From: Chloranthus sessilifolius
Taxonomy: Eukaryota > Streptophyta > Magnoliopsida > Chloranthales > Chloranthaceae
Direction: 5' to 3'
Assembly (NCBI GenBank): GCA_021018995.1
Contig: CM037584.1
Span: 173,246,317-173,310,316, forward strand
DNA: 64,000 nucleotides
Every line of letters starts with the position of its first letter. The first letter of the stretch is position 1. Positions 35,495 through 48,169 of the stretch are shown piece after piece. The position numbers and the translations under genes were made by a program. The notes beneath the pieces were generated by a model. That model ran no database searches. It worked only from the letters and a program-made list of their open reading frames with translations, and was not told where the DNA came from.

Positions 35495-36695
35495 AGTTGG
35501 ATCATCATCATTCGTAGTCTTAGGTCTCATCATAGGGATTTGGCGATTTTTTTACAGCTGGCTGCCAACTTAACCCTAACCCTTCTCCTTTCTCATCTCA
35601 TCCTGGCATGGGACCGGCAATGGTGGATTTAGTAATCTACGTGGGTGGTGTATTTTATTACTTGACTTTGTCTGAGCCGGTAAATGTATATTCTTTTGAC
35701 ATTTGAAACCTCTATTTATTTGTTGAGTACTCTTATATATAGCATTACATATAATTTTGTTTTTGTTATGACATTTGAAACATCTATTTACCTGGATGGG
35801 TCCACCCTATCTTTAGCTGGTCATTCTAGGGAATTGGTTTCTCTATGAACATAGATGAGAGTGGAAAACCCATATTCTGCAGAGATCGCAAATCTCCTCA
35901 TTATAAACCCTAGTGACCAAGACGGGGTTCGGGAATAAATCAGCTTGGAAAAATTTTTAACATATCTGGCAAAATTTGTCAAATATGGAAAAGAAAAGTC
36001 CAAATTCAGGGAAAAAAAGAACGAAATTATAAAAATATATAATTGAAACTATAAAAAATTTTAAAAAATGAAAAAGTTTACAAATTCCAGAAATTCACAA
36101 ATAATTCTTGAAATTCGCGATTTTTTGAAAAAATTGTGAATGATTTCAATTTTATTTATTTTTCCAAAAAATTGTGAATTATTCGTGACATATATAAAAA
36201 GTAAGAGAATTTGGCCCTACATTGTGAGGGAGGAGGTCGTGGGTTCGATACTCGTCTTCTATGCTATTTCCCCACTTTGTCTTTAAACCTCAAGGGGTTA
36301 GGTGAGCTAGCAAGGTACCTGCTTCCAAAAGTAGGAAACCTGAGTTCGAATCCCCTCCCCCCCTTGAGGCCACCCTAGGGATTTATATCCTTTGCTGACT
36401 CGGCATATAGTGAATTTGGGGTGCGCATGTGCCCCTGGGATTAGGCGGGTGCTCTAAGAGGCCCGGATACCCAGATTATTAAAAACAAAAACAAAAAAGA
36501 GAATTTGGCCACTGATATAAGCAAATGAGTTTCCAGGGGAATAAAGTCTCATGCAAAATATTAGAAAGCAACAAGATTTCATAAACTTTCGGTCTTTTAA
36601 CATGTGCTGATTCAATTCCATGATTCTATTAACATCTAATGCTTTGGCTTGCCTAACGAAAAAAGGAACAAACATTGCCAACCATAAGATCAATC
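35495..36695 (+). repeat. Direct repeat, copy 2 (with SINE inside)
   Basis: Same orientation and order as 9568-10536, 26 kb away. Without the SINE and its duplication it is about 0.9 kb. The two copies have many substitutions and small indels, so the duplication is old. Together with copy 1 it brackets the transporter pseudogene and the nested retroelements. Confidence 0.75.
36217..36496 (+). mobile_element. tRNA-derived SINE, Au-like, 280 bp
   Basis: It is flanked by an exact 14-bp duplication AAGAGAATTTGGCC at 36203-36216 and 36497-36510. It contains a pol III B box (GAGTTCGAATCC near 36341), an upstream A-box-like GGTGAGCTAGCAAGG, and a 3' part GGGATTAGGCGGGTGC...GGCCCGGATACCCAGATTATT resembling the Au SINE tail. 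It ends in an A-rich tail (AAAAACAAAAAC). The empty site survives in repeat copy 1 near 10325. A second B-box-like GGGTTCGATACTC near 36240 suggests a dimeric head or chance. Confidence 0.85.
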
Positions 36696-36962
36696 CAATT
36701 CGTCCAACAGCCCATCATTGATACATCTTAGGAGGTTTTGGACCATCGATCCCCCAATTAGTGTAATTTCTACCATTTTGACACAAGCCATGTTACTTAA
36801 TTGGTGCACTCATGCTTTTCTATGTAAATGGGGTCATAGCCTATTAATCCTTTTAAGTGGGAGAGGGAGTAAGGTGTAAAACCTCAGAATTGCTTTTGTC
36901 ATTTTGCATGGATATTGAATCTATAAATGGGAAGTGTTTTGTTGGAAATCAAAGCAATTACA

Positions 36963-37247
36963 GTAGGGGGTGCCATTATTTGCACCCTGTGAAGCTGTAA
37001 TCTCACCTCGGTCGGAATGGTAATGGAGATCATTTTTTCGTCCCAATCTTCACCATAATGGATCTTGAGATCATGAGTGTAACATTATATGGTCAATTTT
37101 TCAGTCTATAAATAAAAAACTAACTGTATGATAATATTCTTATGATCTCAAGATCAGTTGAAGATTGGGACAAGCTATTGTCTAATTCAAAGCAATCCAT
37201 AGTGAAATTACCTTTTCAGCTTGGGTGAGATTAAAATATCACGGAAT
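36963..37247. mobile_element. Foldback MITE, copy 2
   Basis: Left arm ATGGAGATC...TCCCAATCTTCACCATAATGG and right arm its reverse complement around GATCTCAAGATC and GAAGATTGGGACAA. It shares both blocks with the copy at 9003-9412. The outer TCACC-C-G arms are shorter. The right end may have lost some sequence. Confidence 0.6.
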
Positions 37248-37299
37248 GCAAATAAAGGACCGTTTTAGTAGTGCTGATGATCAAAATTATTTTGTGAAA

Positions 37300-37346
<47 letters not shown>

Positions 37347-37697
37347 TATGCAGTCAAAAGAGTCAATTGCACAAAATAAACGGTAAAATCAGATTTGGTA
37401 TTATCGTTCATTTCTCACTACGGTTGACTCCATTGATTGTACAATTATATATATATTTTTACAACATAGTTATCGTCATGGAGCTACTCTTATACATGAC
37501 ACCTAATCTTGAGATTGGGTGTCAAGATTGGGTGTCACGTGGCTACAAATTAGTGTGGGGCCAGGTACGTTACTTCGTTCATAGTATCATGCCACCTTTA
37601 CCCTAATTCTTTTCAATTTTGATTAGAGGTGCAAACGGGTACTGGTTTACCGTTAACTTGGACCCAACTTGTTAACTACTTCCCTTAACCTAATTAG
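37248..37697. other. Intergenic with (TA)n at about 37305-37342
   Basis: A microsatellite of about 19 TA units and AT-rich sequence. There is no gene. It ends at the TTAAC target duplication of element D. Confidence 0.6.
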
Positions 37698-38396
37698 TTA
37701 ACTGTCATGACCCGGCTCTTAGGATGCTAATTCGATGGTGTTAGATGTTGTGGAGTACCAAGCATAATGTAAGTGCTCCACACTCTCATCCCAATTCACT
37801 TTTAAGAAAAGAACGATTATAATAGGATTCGGGCACCATATTTGGCACCGAATCCCTTTCATTATTATTATTTTTTTCTTTTCTTTCTTTATTTTCCTTT
37901 CCCTTCCTTTCGTGTCTCTCTCTAATTAGTAATTAGACTTATATTTAGACTGTTCCTCTCTATCTCTCTATATACCCCTCATCTCTATGTCGCCATCTAA
38001 AAATCCAAAGGCGACTGCAGCATATGCTGCTTCTTCTTCTTTATCCCCTCGCACCAACCAAACAGCCGGCCTATCTATTGTAACTATTAGCTTCTCCGAC
38101 CATCTGTTGTAACTATTAATTTCTCTCACCTCTGTCTTTATGACCCAACAACACCAAAACCTCACCCTTTGACACCTCGCCCAACCATGCAGTAATCACT
38201 TCATCTCAAGCCCCCAATTAATCACCTCTCAAAATCTCCCTTCCTTTCTCAAAATAAATTCCAAGCCCCTCTTTCCGTCTAATCCCCTCCATCTATATGT
38301 CTCTCCCTCAATGTGCACAGCAACAACATGCACACGGCCATGCGAGTAGCCCCCACTCCCTCTCTCTCTCTCTTTCTTTATTTGCACCCCCTCTCT

Positions 38397-38404
38397 TATA
38401 AATA
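38397..38404 (+). promoter_or_regulatory. TATA box in LTR D
   Basis: TATAAATA follows a CT-microsatellite-like run (38360-38396) and precedes AGCAGG. This is a likely LTR promoter. Confidence 0.5.
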
Positions 38405-40921
38405 GCAGGAGATCTCAACCATCTAATCCGTCTTCTCTTTTTCTATATTTGTGAAGTCCAACTTGGACCCATATCTTTGTCAAATACCAACTAATCCCTT
38501 TTTTTTTTGTCCCTGCTACTCTTGAAAGATTGCCCAACAAAAGAATCTTCAGCTAACTATGTTTGGAGTCCTAAAATTTTAAAAGACCTAGCAACATCAC
38601 TCGCCTCCCCTTAACCACCATCTTACGCCATCATCATCATTGCCAACATCGAGGCTTTACCACGGCAACACAAGGTGCAGGATCACTGCACCATCACCTT
38701 CATTACCCTTCATGGCCTTAAAATATAAGGACAAAGAAGCCTGATAGTGGAGTGAACAAATTGAGTCATCTTGGTATACCAAAATTGATCTATGTCATTG
38801 TGAGCTAACTGATAATGCAAGGTATATTATAAGTCTCGGTTCTTTATGTTGATAAAATTAGAATGTTATAAATAAGAAAATCTAATACTTGCATTCTATT
38901 GGTGAGGTTTATTATGGACGACCTAAATTTTTTATAATCAAAAGAAGGCGAGGTTGGACCCTAAAGCCGGATCTATGCCAATTCAACCGATCAAAAGCTT
39001 TTATGAGGTAGGTGCCCTTCTATCCATCTGAATTTACACATTTACACTTTTTATATGTGACGAATATATGACGACTTTAGAAAAATTAAAATTTCTTAGG
39101 TTTTGTGTGGATTCACAAGATGGTTATGGTCAAAGGATTAACCCTATAGTTGAACCTATCGGCCAAGAACTAAAGTGTATTATACCGTTCCTCATGGTAC
39201 CCAAGTGTGCCGGCAAAATAAATCCTACGTCAAGAATGGGTTGTTGCCCTATTTTGTTTTGTTGTGTACTCGATGTGAAGATCCTAGTTTGACCATTTCA
39301 ATCCTTGGGGTACGACCAGTTTCTGACCTCGATCAAACCATGGACTCCCTATAAAATCATATGCTTTATACATCTAACGGTTCACATTGATCCACATGTC
39401 CTTATTTTTATAAATTTTAGTACTCCAAATATGTGAATATATTTCTTTACACTTATAATATTTCCTGTGTTTATTTATTTAAATCTGTTTATACACTAGC
39501 TAAAGGGTCCAGTATGACCCATTAAATTTAGCGGACCACAGACCTATGGGTCGAAGCGTATGGATCGAAATAAAGATCATATGTCCGTCTATTGAATAGA
39601 TGATCAGATTTTGATTTAAATAGAAACATTGCGGTCTTTGCACCACTTAAAGTCGTGCACATAACTACCAAAATTCCTACACTTTATGTTTGTGACACCT
39701 TAGTCTAGGGTCTAATTTGACCATTTTAGATCTCAGGTTTTGGGTCGAATTGGGCCAGTAGTCAAAATCCACTTTTTCTATGACACCACATGGTTACCAA
39801 ACCCGATGTCCCACATCCGATTTATTCAAATTCTTAAAATGGACCTTAAATATCGTATAAGCCTTTATGAAAATTAAATCATTCAAGCCCCCCAAACATC
39901 ATAAAGGTCCATGGGCCTTAAGAGTCCGTCTAGTCTATGGACCCTTAATGGGCTCGTGTATCCAATATAGTCAAACGCGCGTTTTATAAAATCGTGAACC
40001 AAAACCTTTGGAATAGGCCTAACTCATCTTCTAAGCGTATAATAACTATTTAAATATATTTTTTGTCCATGCTATGAAGGTGTACATATCCTGAAAATCG
40101 TGTAACAATGATCCGACGATTAAAACTTGTTTGAATCACACGGGAGTCAATCTTTAGCCAAATTTTATAAATGACTAGTCCGTTTTCATCAGGTCGACAA
40201 AATCTATCTGATGAGACTAGTCTAATATCACCTTGTGATACGCATTTTAGTACTCACGTATCTTCATTGTAGGTCACATTCTTCTCTTTCTTAATGATCA
40301 GCGAGGCGTCCGAATTACGAGTAATATTAGTTCCCTTATAGTTAGATATTTTCTTATTATATATTTCATTTGCTTTGTGTGACATTCATCACTTAGAAGT
40401 ATATTATGGCATATGTATGTTAAGAAAAATGAATAAGATACGATACACAACTTTTAAGCCTTCATCACGGTGGGATTTCTTTCAGGGTCACGTGGAACTT
40501 GGAATGTTGGCGTTCATGTATGGATATAACCCCTCTATGATAGTATGAGATGTCACACGAAGTACAACTAGGTTACTACGGAACTCGTCCCTTGAAAAGC
40601 GTGATTAGTGAAACCTATCACACCGTGGCCCATTCAAATTAAATTTAAAAAAATATTGAATATGAATATGTTAAGCTACAAGATGTTAAGAAAGTAGAAA
40701 TTTAAGCCCATATAAATATAAAATCGGGGCGGAGACCTAAGTCCAAAACCAAATAATATTATGATATATTAAGATACGCTGTGAAGGCCAGCTAAATATT
40801 AGTTAAGTTTCTATACGTGTCATATCTTGCCTGCCACCGTAAGATTTAATGTCTGCAGCCAGGACGGGTCTTAAGGACACTATGATAGCTTTGTCTCGAA
40901 CTAAGGGGACATTATGATTAC

Positions 40922-42719
40922 TGATGTGATATTTTTAATGTATGTTTTACTCGCAAATGCACGAATCGGTTTGTATATAGTGGGTGCGGAGTACGAGATC
41001 GTTCCCACGAGGACTAATGTTGAAATACCTAAAAGAGACAAGCAATTCTAGAAATCTATTAAGATCTAACAGTATTCTACCAGTTTTATGATTTAAGCGG
41101 TTGATGGTAATTAATGACTACAAACTAAAATTCAATTGATGATTCACAAATAAAAGTGAAGATGATGATAAAGATGAAGATACTAAATCCTCCCATCTTT
41201 GGTCCGTTCTTCCTATAATATAAATCTAAGGATTAAATTATGAGATATTTCATTGGTAACAAACATCTTTTATGGAAGATCAATGGTCAACACCCTAATA
41301 GGTTCCATGTTGCATCCCTGCCATTAGGACTTAGATGATTTTCATATATAGATGCAGGATCGTGCGGCTGAACACGCATGATCTCAGGTTCAAATAAAAA
41401 CCATCCCCAAAGTGGGTGAAAATTCCAACAAGAATACCACTTACAAATTTGAAATCAAGGGCATGGCTCGGCACACTTTATTCAGATTATGGATTATTTA
41501 AGATAAAATTACCATTACAGAACCAAGATCCAGGGCATGGCTCGGCACACTCGATCCCAGAACATAATCGTAATTAGATCCACACGATAAAAACAAAAAG
41601 ACCATAACAATGATTGGGTAAAATTACCGTCACAGATCTGAGATCCCGGGCATGACTCGGCACACGCGATCCCGGTTAGTGGCGGGGATTTTATCCGTTC
41701 ATGATAGCACAACAACCATAAAAATAAAATCTCATATTTTAATCCCTAATTTATATTAGTAAAAGTACATCCCTCGGATGGGAATCATTAGATCCCCATC
41801 TCTATAAATTTAGCCACACATATTGAAAATAAATGACATAAATAAATAAAGATGGGAAAATAACATTATTTAAAATTACCTCAAACTTCCAAATAAATTA
41901 CCTCGATCCACACGTATGATAATCTTCAGAAACGAAATAAATGCAGGAATAAACTTTGAACAAAATTTATGAACTGAATACTGAAAAATTAAAGAACAAA
42001 GCTCTCAAAAAGAAATAATAAAACTTCCTATTTCTATGAAAAATAATGGCTAAAAACTAAAACTAAAAAAACTCTAATTCTCATCTCCTACGTTATTCTA
42101 ATGCTGAAAAGATATCTAATCTCTATTCCCCTTTTTCCCGAAGTGTTTGAGTCTTTAAATAGAACCCGTCGCGCAAAGGTATCCTAAATCGACTTTTTAT
42201 GGTCGATTAATCGACTAATGGCTGTCGATGCATCGAGCCGACAGAAAATCCTCAAAATCACGTTTCCAGTGTCAGAATCGTGTCAGACTCAATTTCTGGC
42301 TCGATTAATCGACCTGTAGGGTCGATGCATCGACCCCAGAAATCCGTGAAAATCAGCATTTCTTGTGGTTCAGACACTGCTTCAGTATTTCAGCCATAAC
42401 TTTCTGTCCCGAACTCGGATTGAGACGATTCTTGCGCCGTTGGAAAGCTGACGAAAAGATCTACAACTTTCATGTTTTGACAATTTTGTAATTCGGCCGT
42501 CTTGAAGGTCCAAATTTAGCCCCAAGTCGCACCAAGTTCTTGATTACCCGAAATTGCAGTGCTTTGGCATTGTATTCAGAATTCTTGCGCTGTTTTCTAT
42601 ACTTGGCTCATATTTACCTGAAACACTTCAAATCTAATCAATCTTATCAGATAGCCTTCATCGGACAGCTAAATATAGGTATTTAAGGGTGAAATATCCT
42701 CATTTTTCAGTACTCATCA
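40922..42719 (-). repeat. Left LTR of C
   Basis: 1798 bp. On the minus strand a TCGATTAATCGA/TCGATGCATCGA cluster (about 42190-42335) is followed by a TATA-like CTATTTAAAG (about 42155-42164) and then a long R-U5. Confidence 0.92.
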
Positions 42720-42733
42720 TACCCCCAAACCTA
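42720..42733 (-). other. Polypurine tract, C left unit
   Basis: On the minus strand TAGGTTTGGGGGTA abuts the left LTR. The same string follows the middle LTR at 51008-51021. Two further AGGTTTGGGGGT copies lie inside the unit near 44480 and 44531 and could act as central polypurine tracts. Confidence 0.8.
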
Positions 42734-44744
42734 CACTTTGCTAGTCCTCGAGCAAAGCAAACTAAAGAAAATAAATGCCACTTTCGTAGGGAACACGATT
42801 GCACTTAGCATGTGCAACAAGCCTTTAAACCCCTAGGTGATCCTAGTGGAGGAGTTGTGTCTCCTGAGGGTTTACAGTGAAGTTACCCACAAACTTCAAT
42901 ATATTTTTGAAATCATCGATAAAATTGAGTTTTCAAAACATGATTTTGATAACATATATACCATTCAAAAACAAAAATCATTAATCAATTCAACATGCGA
43001 ATTCTCAATTTTAAATAACAATGTTATACCAATCATACTAATATCCATTCAAATTAGTCCAATGCTCAAATCGTTAGATAGCTCATCCATTCATGCCTAA
43101 ACGTGAAGTGTGTGCATAACCAAACCAAAATTCATTCATCTCAGAACGAGTTCAAACGGAAAACCGTTGGATCTGTTGTTTTGACTCAATCCTCACTTTA
43201 GGTATACTCTCAAAATATAAAGACACCGATAGTGGATAAGTTTTCACACATATGTGAGAGGTCAATACAAAGTAAATAAAAAGGTCTCACATGATAAATG
43301 AAACACGATGCAATCAATGAACAAAAATAAATCTCATAAGAAGATACTTGTATATCCTAAGCATGTCATATCAAGTGTCATAAGTATCACATATTTACTC
43401 TCCACAAGGCAGTTACTAATGCAAGATCAGATCATGAAGGTCTTTTTAGGGTTGTAATGGGGCTCAGGAAAGGGTAAGAAAGAATTGGAAGTTGGGATTC
43501 AAAGTTTCTGAGAAATTGGAAAAGAAACAACTTTTTTTCTATTTCTCTTCTTTTCTTTTCTACTCTCTCACTATTTTTCTCAATTTTTTCTATTTTTCTC
43601 AACTCACTTTTTCTTTTGAATTTCCTTTTCTTGAAGCACCCTTTATTTTCATTACTTTCACAATTTTCTTTTCTTTTCTCCCTTTTCTTTTTATTTTGCC
43701 ATACACTCAAGAACACCACAACTCAAGATTCTCCACTTACTCTCTTTTCGCTCACACTCATCCCTCGTTCCTAATTTCTCAGAAATAAGAAGGGTAAAGC
43801 TGAATTTTCAGAAATGGTGAAGGGTTAAAGGTTAACGTGGCTTATCAAAGAATGTATAAAGGTAAATTTTTCAATAGGCTCAAAGGGGTACTAGAAAGAT
43901 AAATTTATTTGAGGTGGGGCATTTTAAGCACAAACGAGCCAAAGATGGCCTTCAATCATATCCTTAAAAGATAGTAACTTTGCCTATTTGTCTTGAGTAG
44001 ATATACAGTACATTCTAACATAATGATATAAATTTGATTTCATGCAAAGTCACAAGTCAAAATGAAGTGTATGAGATTATGCAAAATAAATCGTCGATTC
44101 AAAGAAAACTCCGAGTTTATATATTCACTCATCAATGACGGAAATTAGCTCTAAAGCTCATCGGGTTTAGTCTCCACTAAGAACCTAAGATTCAACATTC
44201 AAAACAGTTCATCGATTTCTAAGTCTTAGCTTGGTATCAGTGTAAAAAGTCTAAGCATGAATATCAAAATTATCCACAACATATCACATTAAGCTTCATC
44301 ATCTTAGATACAAGTAATCAAAATATGACACTATTATTCTCAAAATTAAATTCACATGCATCATCAACTAAAGTTTGAAAACAATCGTAAAATAATGTGT
44401 ATGATGACTTCAAAAATAAAATTTTTTTTTTTTTTTTTTTCAAATAAAATAAATAAATGACGTAAAATAATTAACCATACCCCCAAACCTAAAGATGACA
44501 ATGTCCTCATTGACTGAAAGAAGTAGCGCACCCCCAAACCTGTATGAAAAAAGTACCTCAACACAAAGATCAGGTGCAGAGAATATATGCATCAAATCGG
44601 AACATGACAAAAAATATATTGAAGGGAATATGGTTACACTATTTAGGGAAAGAAAAACAACCTAAACTAAACAAAACAAAAAGGAAAGAAAAAACTAATA
44701 AATCCTAAAACATAAATCCTAAACTACACATGAATCCAACTCTG

Positions 44745-45107
44745 TTAATCATTGGTAGGCGGACCCATCCACCTCGGGTCACTTAAATTGATATTCTTAG
44801 GCACAGGGAACAATTTCTCCCACAGATCAAGGGGAAATTGATGAGACACCGCCGATTGTAAGGATGGAGGTGGGGAGGCGAAAGTAGGAGATGAAGATGG
44901 GAGAGACGGTGACGGCATCACATCAATTATCTCGATATCAGTATGGATGCACGGTGTAGGAGATGTGGAGCGTTTTACCTTTTTTCGAGATGGTTCTCCC
45001 CAGTAAGGAATGATCATCGGATCGAGGTCGATGATTTCAACATTGTTTGGCACAAAAGGGACCGTCCGATGAGAGCGGCGCTCCCGCTTTTTAGCAGTCT
45101 CCTCCAT
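44745..45107 (-). CDS. C left unit, ORF3: basic/Ser-Pro-rich protein
   Basis: 120 residues starting MEETAKKRERRSHR at 45107. It has a basic N-terminus, two IEIIDV/VEIIDLDP repeats (about residues 25 and 62), a KKVKRS basic patch that could serve in nuclear entry, and a Ser/Pro-rich middle. It has no known domain. Upstream lie a TATA-like CTATATTTTT (about 45203-45211) and a palindrome array (45358-45632). ORF3 of the right unit is identical in the part I compared. It could be the C-terminal part of a longer product. Confidence 0.5.
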   Translation of the reverse strand: MEETAKKRERRSHRTVPFVPNNVEIIDLDPMIIPYWGEPSRKKVKRSTSPTPCIHTDIEIIDVMPSPSLPSSSPTFASPPPSLQSAVSHQFPLDLWEKLFPVPKNINLSDPRWMGPPTND

Positions 45108-45357
45108 CTTTGATACGGGCTCTGGTAAGATATAATCGTCGGGCCATAAGAAAGAATGTGCAGAGTTAATGAAAAGTGAGCCTAAAGGTGAATATAAAGG
45201 GAAAAATATAGAGTTGGAGTAGGAGGAATGTCCAAAAAGAAACAATGAAAAGTGTGGCGATCGTCTAAGGAGTCCATATCGTGAGAAAAGTGGCAAATCG
45301 AGTTCCACTAGGAGTGCCGAGAAAAGAAAAAAACAAAAAACAAAAAAGCAGAAGCGG

Positions 45358-45632
45358 TGGGGTCGGTTAATCGACCCTTGGAGGGCGATGCAACGACCCT
45401 TTGGTGGTCGATTAATCGGTGTCGATGCCGACACCCAAAAAAAATATATATATATATATATTTTTAAGCAATGAGGGTCGATTAATCGTTCCCTAAAGGT
45501 CGATGCATCGACCCTTTGGGGGTCGATTAATCGACAGAGGGGTCGATTCATCGACCTCCTACAAATTTTTTTTTTTTTTTTTTTTTCCGCAAACAGTGGG
45601 TCGATCAATCGAGTATAACCCTCGATTAATCG
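45358..45632. promoter_or_regulatory. Palindrome array upstream of ORF3 (C left unit)
   Basis: TCGATTAATCGA, TCGATGCATCGA and TCGATTCATCGA variants alternate, with a TA dinucleotide run and a long T tract. The right unit has the same array at 53663-53955 in cleaner form. Confidence 0.75.
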
Positions 45633-45806
45633 ACACCATCTTGGCAGAGAGTTGAAAATTTGTGAAAATTAACTTTTTAAAAGTGCGTTCCAACTACTCT
45701 AAAGGCAACCGGTAATTTGCAAAATTTTGACAATCCCACACAGATTAGAAAACACACTTTTTCATTGATAAAGACGATGATTACATGGACACTTCTGATT
45801 TGACTC

Positions 45807-46954
45807 CTAAAATAAACAGCCTAAACAAAAGAAAGAAAAAACACACAAAACGAAAAATCCTAATCCTAGACTAATCAAACTAATCATCTCCATCCTCGCG
45901 CCACAGATCTCATCATAACTATCAGGCCACATGCGCTGCCCGATTTGATGGAGGAAGGAACGATCATAGTGGCTACGGCGCAGGAGGGCACCATGGTGTC
46001 GCTGCTGCTCCTCTTGTAACGAGGTAATTTGGGCTTGGAGCGAGCCAAGCGACACACCCTCCTCGGGTCCTTGATCAGGTGCATGTTGGTCATCCTGACG
46101 GACGCGGCGGCGCTGGCGTGGTGGAGCCGGTTGGGCCGGTGCATCAGCAGGGCCATCAGGGACATTTCCCAAGAGACGCATACTGCGGTTCCACTGGGTT
46201 GCACCATAACGATAGAATGCAAGGTCCCCGATATCATCATCCCGGTAGAACAGGAAACGAAGAAAATTCAGCAACTTCATAACATAATGGGGGAAGTAGA
46301 CCAACGGGGCTTCACCAGTTGTAGGTTTAGTGAGTTCGTCATGGCATCGCCACATGCCATCATTAATAATCCTGGGCACGTTGATCCATGAATTGCGGTG
46401 GGCCCCATAAAGTGCTTGAACCCGATCACCGGTGCGCTCAGAAACGTGGCCACGGGGACAAAGATTGCTACTGACCACACTATCCCAACGCTGGTAACGC
46501 CGACGCTTAGTGGCGATCGTAAGAAAATATGCGACATCTCGCTGATTATATCCTCCACGAGACTCGCCGAGTTCCTCACCCGTAATGTGATTGTGAGGCG
46601 CCGCACGAAATATTAAAGACCTCCGCAATGGTGTGCGGAAAAATCGGTCGCGACCACCCATCAATTATAACGATGAAGTGGCGGCGACTTGATTCTCGAT
46701 GAGGCGGGCACCCATGCCATATTCGATAGAATAACCGAACAACAGCGTTCGGACACTTTGATCACGCGGGTGGAGTGAGGAGAAAATGGGCATTGGCGCC
46801 ATCGCATGGCGAGAAGCGGCGCGAATGGCGGTGCTTGAAAAGCGAGATCAAAAACATATTGAACACGGTCGCGGGTGTGAAGCGACTCTTGGTGATCACG
46901 TGGATGACGGTAGCGTTGTACAAGTCTTTGCGGCGCGGCAGAGGTCGAAGCCAT
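45807..46954 (-). pseudogene. C left unit, ORF2: 'plant transposon protein'-like
   Basis: It starts MASTSAAPQRLVQR at 46954. It is the left-unit copy of the ORF2 described for the right unit (54124-55294) and carries the same NLCPRGHVSERTGDRVQALYG and coiled C-terminal part (QAQITSLQEE). It shows a few breaks relative to an open frame. A TATA-like CTATTTAAAT is at 47026-47035, 72 bases before the ATG, and a palindrome array (47073-47880) lies beyond it. Confidence 0.6.
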
Positions 46955-47072
46955 GATTGCACTGTCGGAATGTCGGAGGCAGTCAGAAAAACAAACTCAA
47001 TGAAAAAAAATAGTGAGACTGCTCCATTTAAATAGGCGCAAAGGCGCCCCTCGGGACGGACACAATCAAAAT

Positions 47073-47880
47073 AATCGATTAATCGACCAAAAGTGTCGAT
47101 TAATCGACTCTATTGAAAAGAGGCGCGTCAGAAGTCCCCACGCATGTAAAACCCGCAACGTCTTTACGTGAAAAGACGCAACGTACGGAATGGAAAAGTC
47201 GATTAATCGACGCACTTACTCGATTAATCGACAGAAATCAAGGCAAACAAAAACCAAAAACGCACGTCCCGAAGTAAAAGTCGATTAATCGATCCATAAA
47301 GAGTCGATTAATCGACACCAAATTAAAACAAAATTGACAGAATTTTAAAACGGCACAAGTTTCAAAAAAGTGTAGTCGATGCATCGACTCAAGGAGTCGA
47401 TTAATCGACGAAAGAAAAGCCAAAATCCACATAAATGCAGTCGCCTTGAAAAAGGACACTGCATTAAATACTCTCGATTAATCGACCAAAAAGTGGTCGA
47501 TTAATCGAGCACAAAGTGATCGATTAATCGAGCACAAAGTGATCGATGCATCGACCATGAGGGGTCGATGCATCGATTCTCAAAATTTTTTTTTTTTTTT
47601 TTTTTTTTTCTTCAAACATAGGGTCGATTAATCGAACCCTAAAGGTCGATGCATCGACCCTTTGGGGGTCGATTAATCGACAGAGGGGTCGATTCATCGA
47701 CCTCCTAAAAATTTATTTTTTTTTATTTTTTATTTTTTTTTCATCGAAAAGAAATTAACCAAAAATGCAGACTGCATTGAAAAAGAAAACAGTCATTATG
47801 ATTGTCGATCAATCGACTACAAGTCGATTAATCGAGGGAGATTCGATTAATCGACATACCGCGTCGATTAATCGAGGAAA
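47073..47880. promoter_or_regulatory. Palindrome array upstream of ORF2 (C left unit)
   Basis: More than fifteen TCGATTAATCGA and several TCGATGCATCGA copies lie in 800 bp, interspersed with T tracts of 20 or more bases (e.g. 47587-47610). Poly(dA:dT) tracts exclude nucleosomes in general, which would suit a promoter. Confidence 0.8.
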
Positions 47881-48169
47881 AAAATAATTTTTTTTTTTTT
47901 AAGAAAAAATGCGAAATTAATCTACAAGGTGTAAATTCATTCCGAGTCCACCAGGATCCCAAATCTTCATGAAAAATTTTCTAAGCAGGATCAGCGATTT
48001 ATTTAATCGTCTCGGTATTTCTCTTTTTAAGGACTTAGTTACACCCCCATGGTGTGCCCAAGTGTCACCATTATGATCCATTTCTACCACAGATTGACAT
48101 TCCCAAAATCACACTTGATTCAAACCCATGAATCTTTTTTTTCTAAGATTCTGTTGATTATCTATGTAT

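Noticed and set aside
43432-43788. Lys/Glu-rich and Phe/Ser-rich ORFs near 43.5 kb and 51.9 kb
   Set aside because: They come from a polypyrimidine tract. Composition explains them.
46029-46391. Plus-strand ORFs over element C ORF2
   Set aside because: They are antisense shadows of the minus-strand frame, with no motif of their own.
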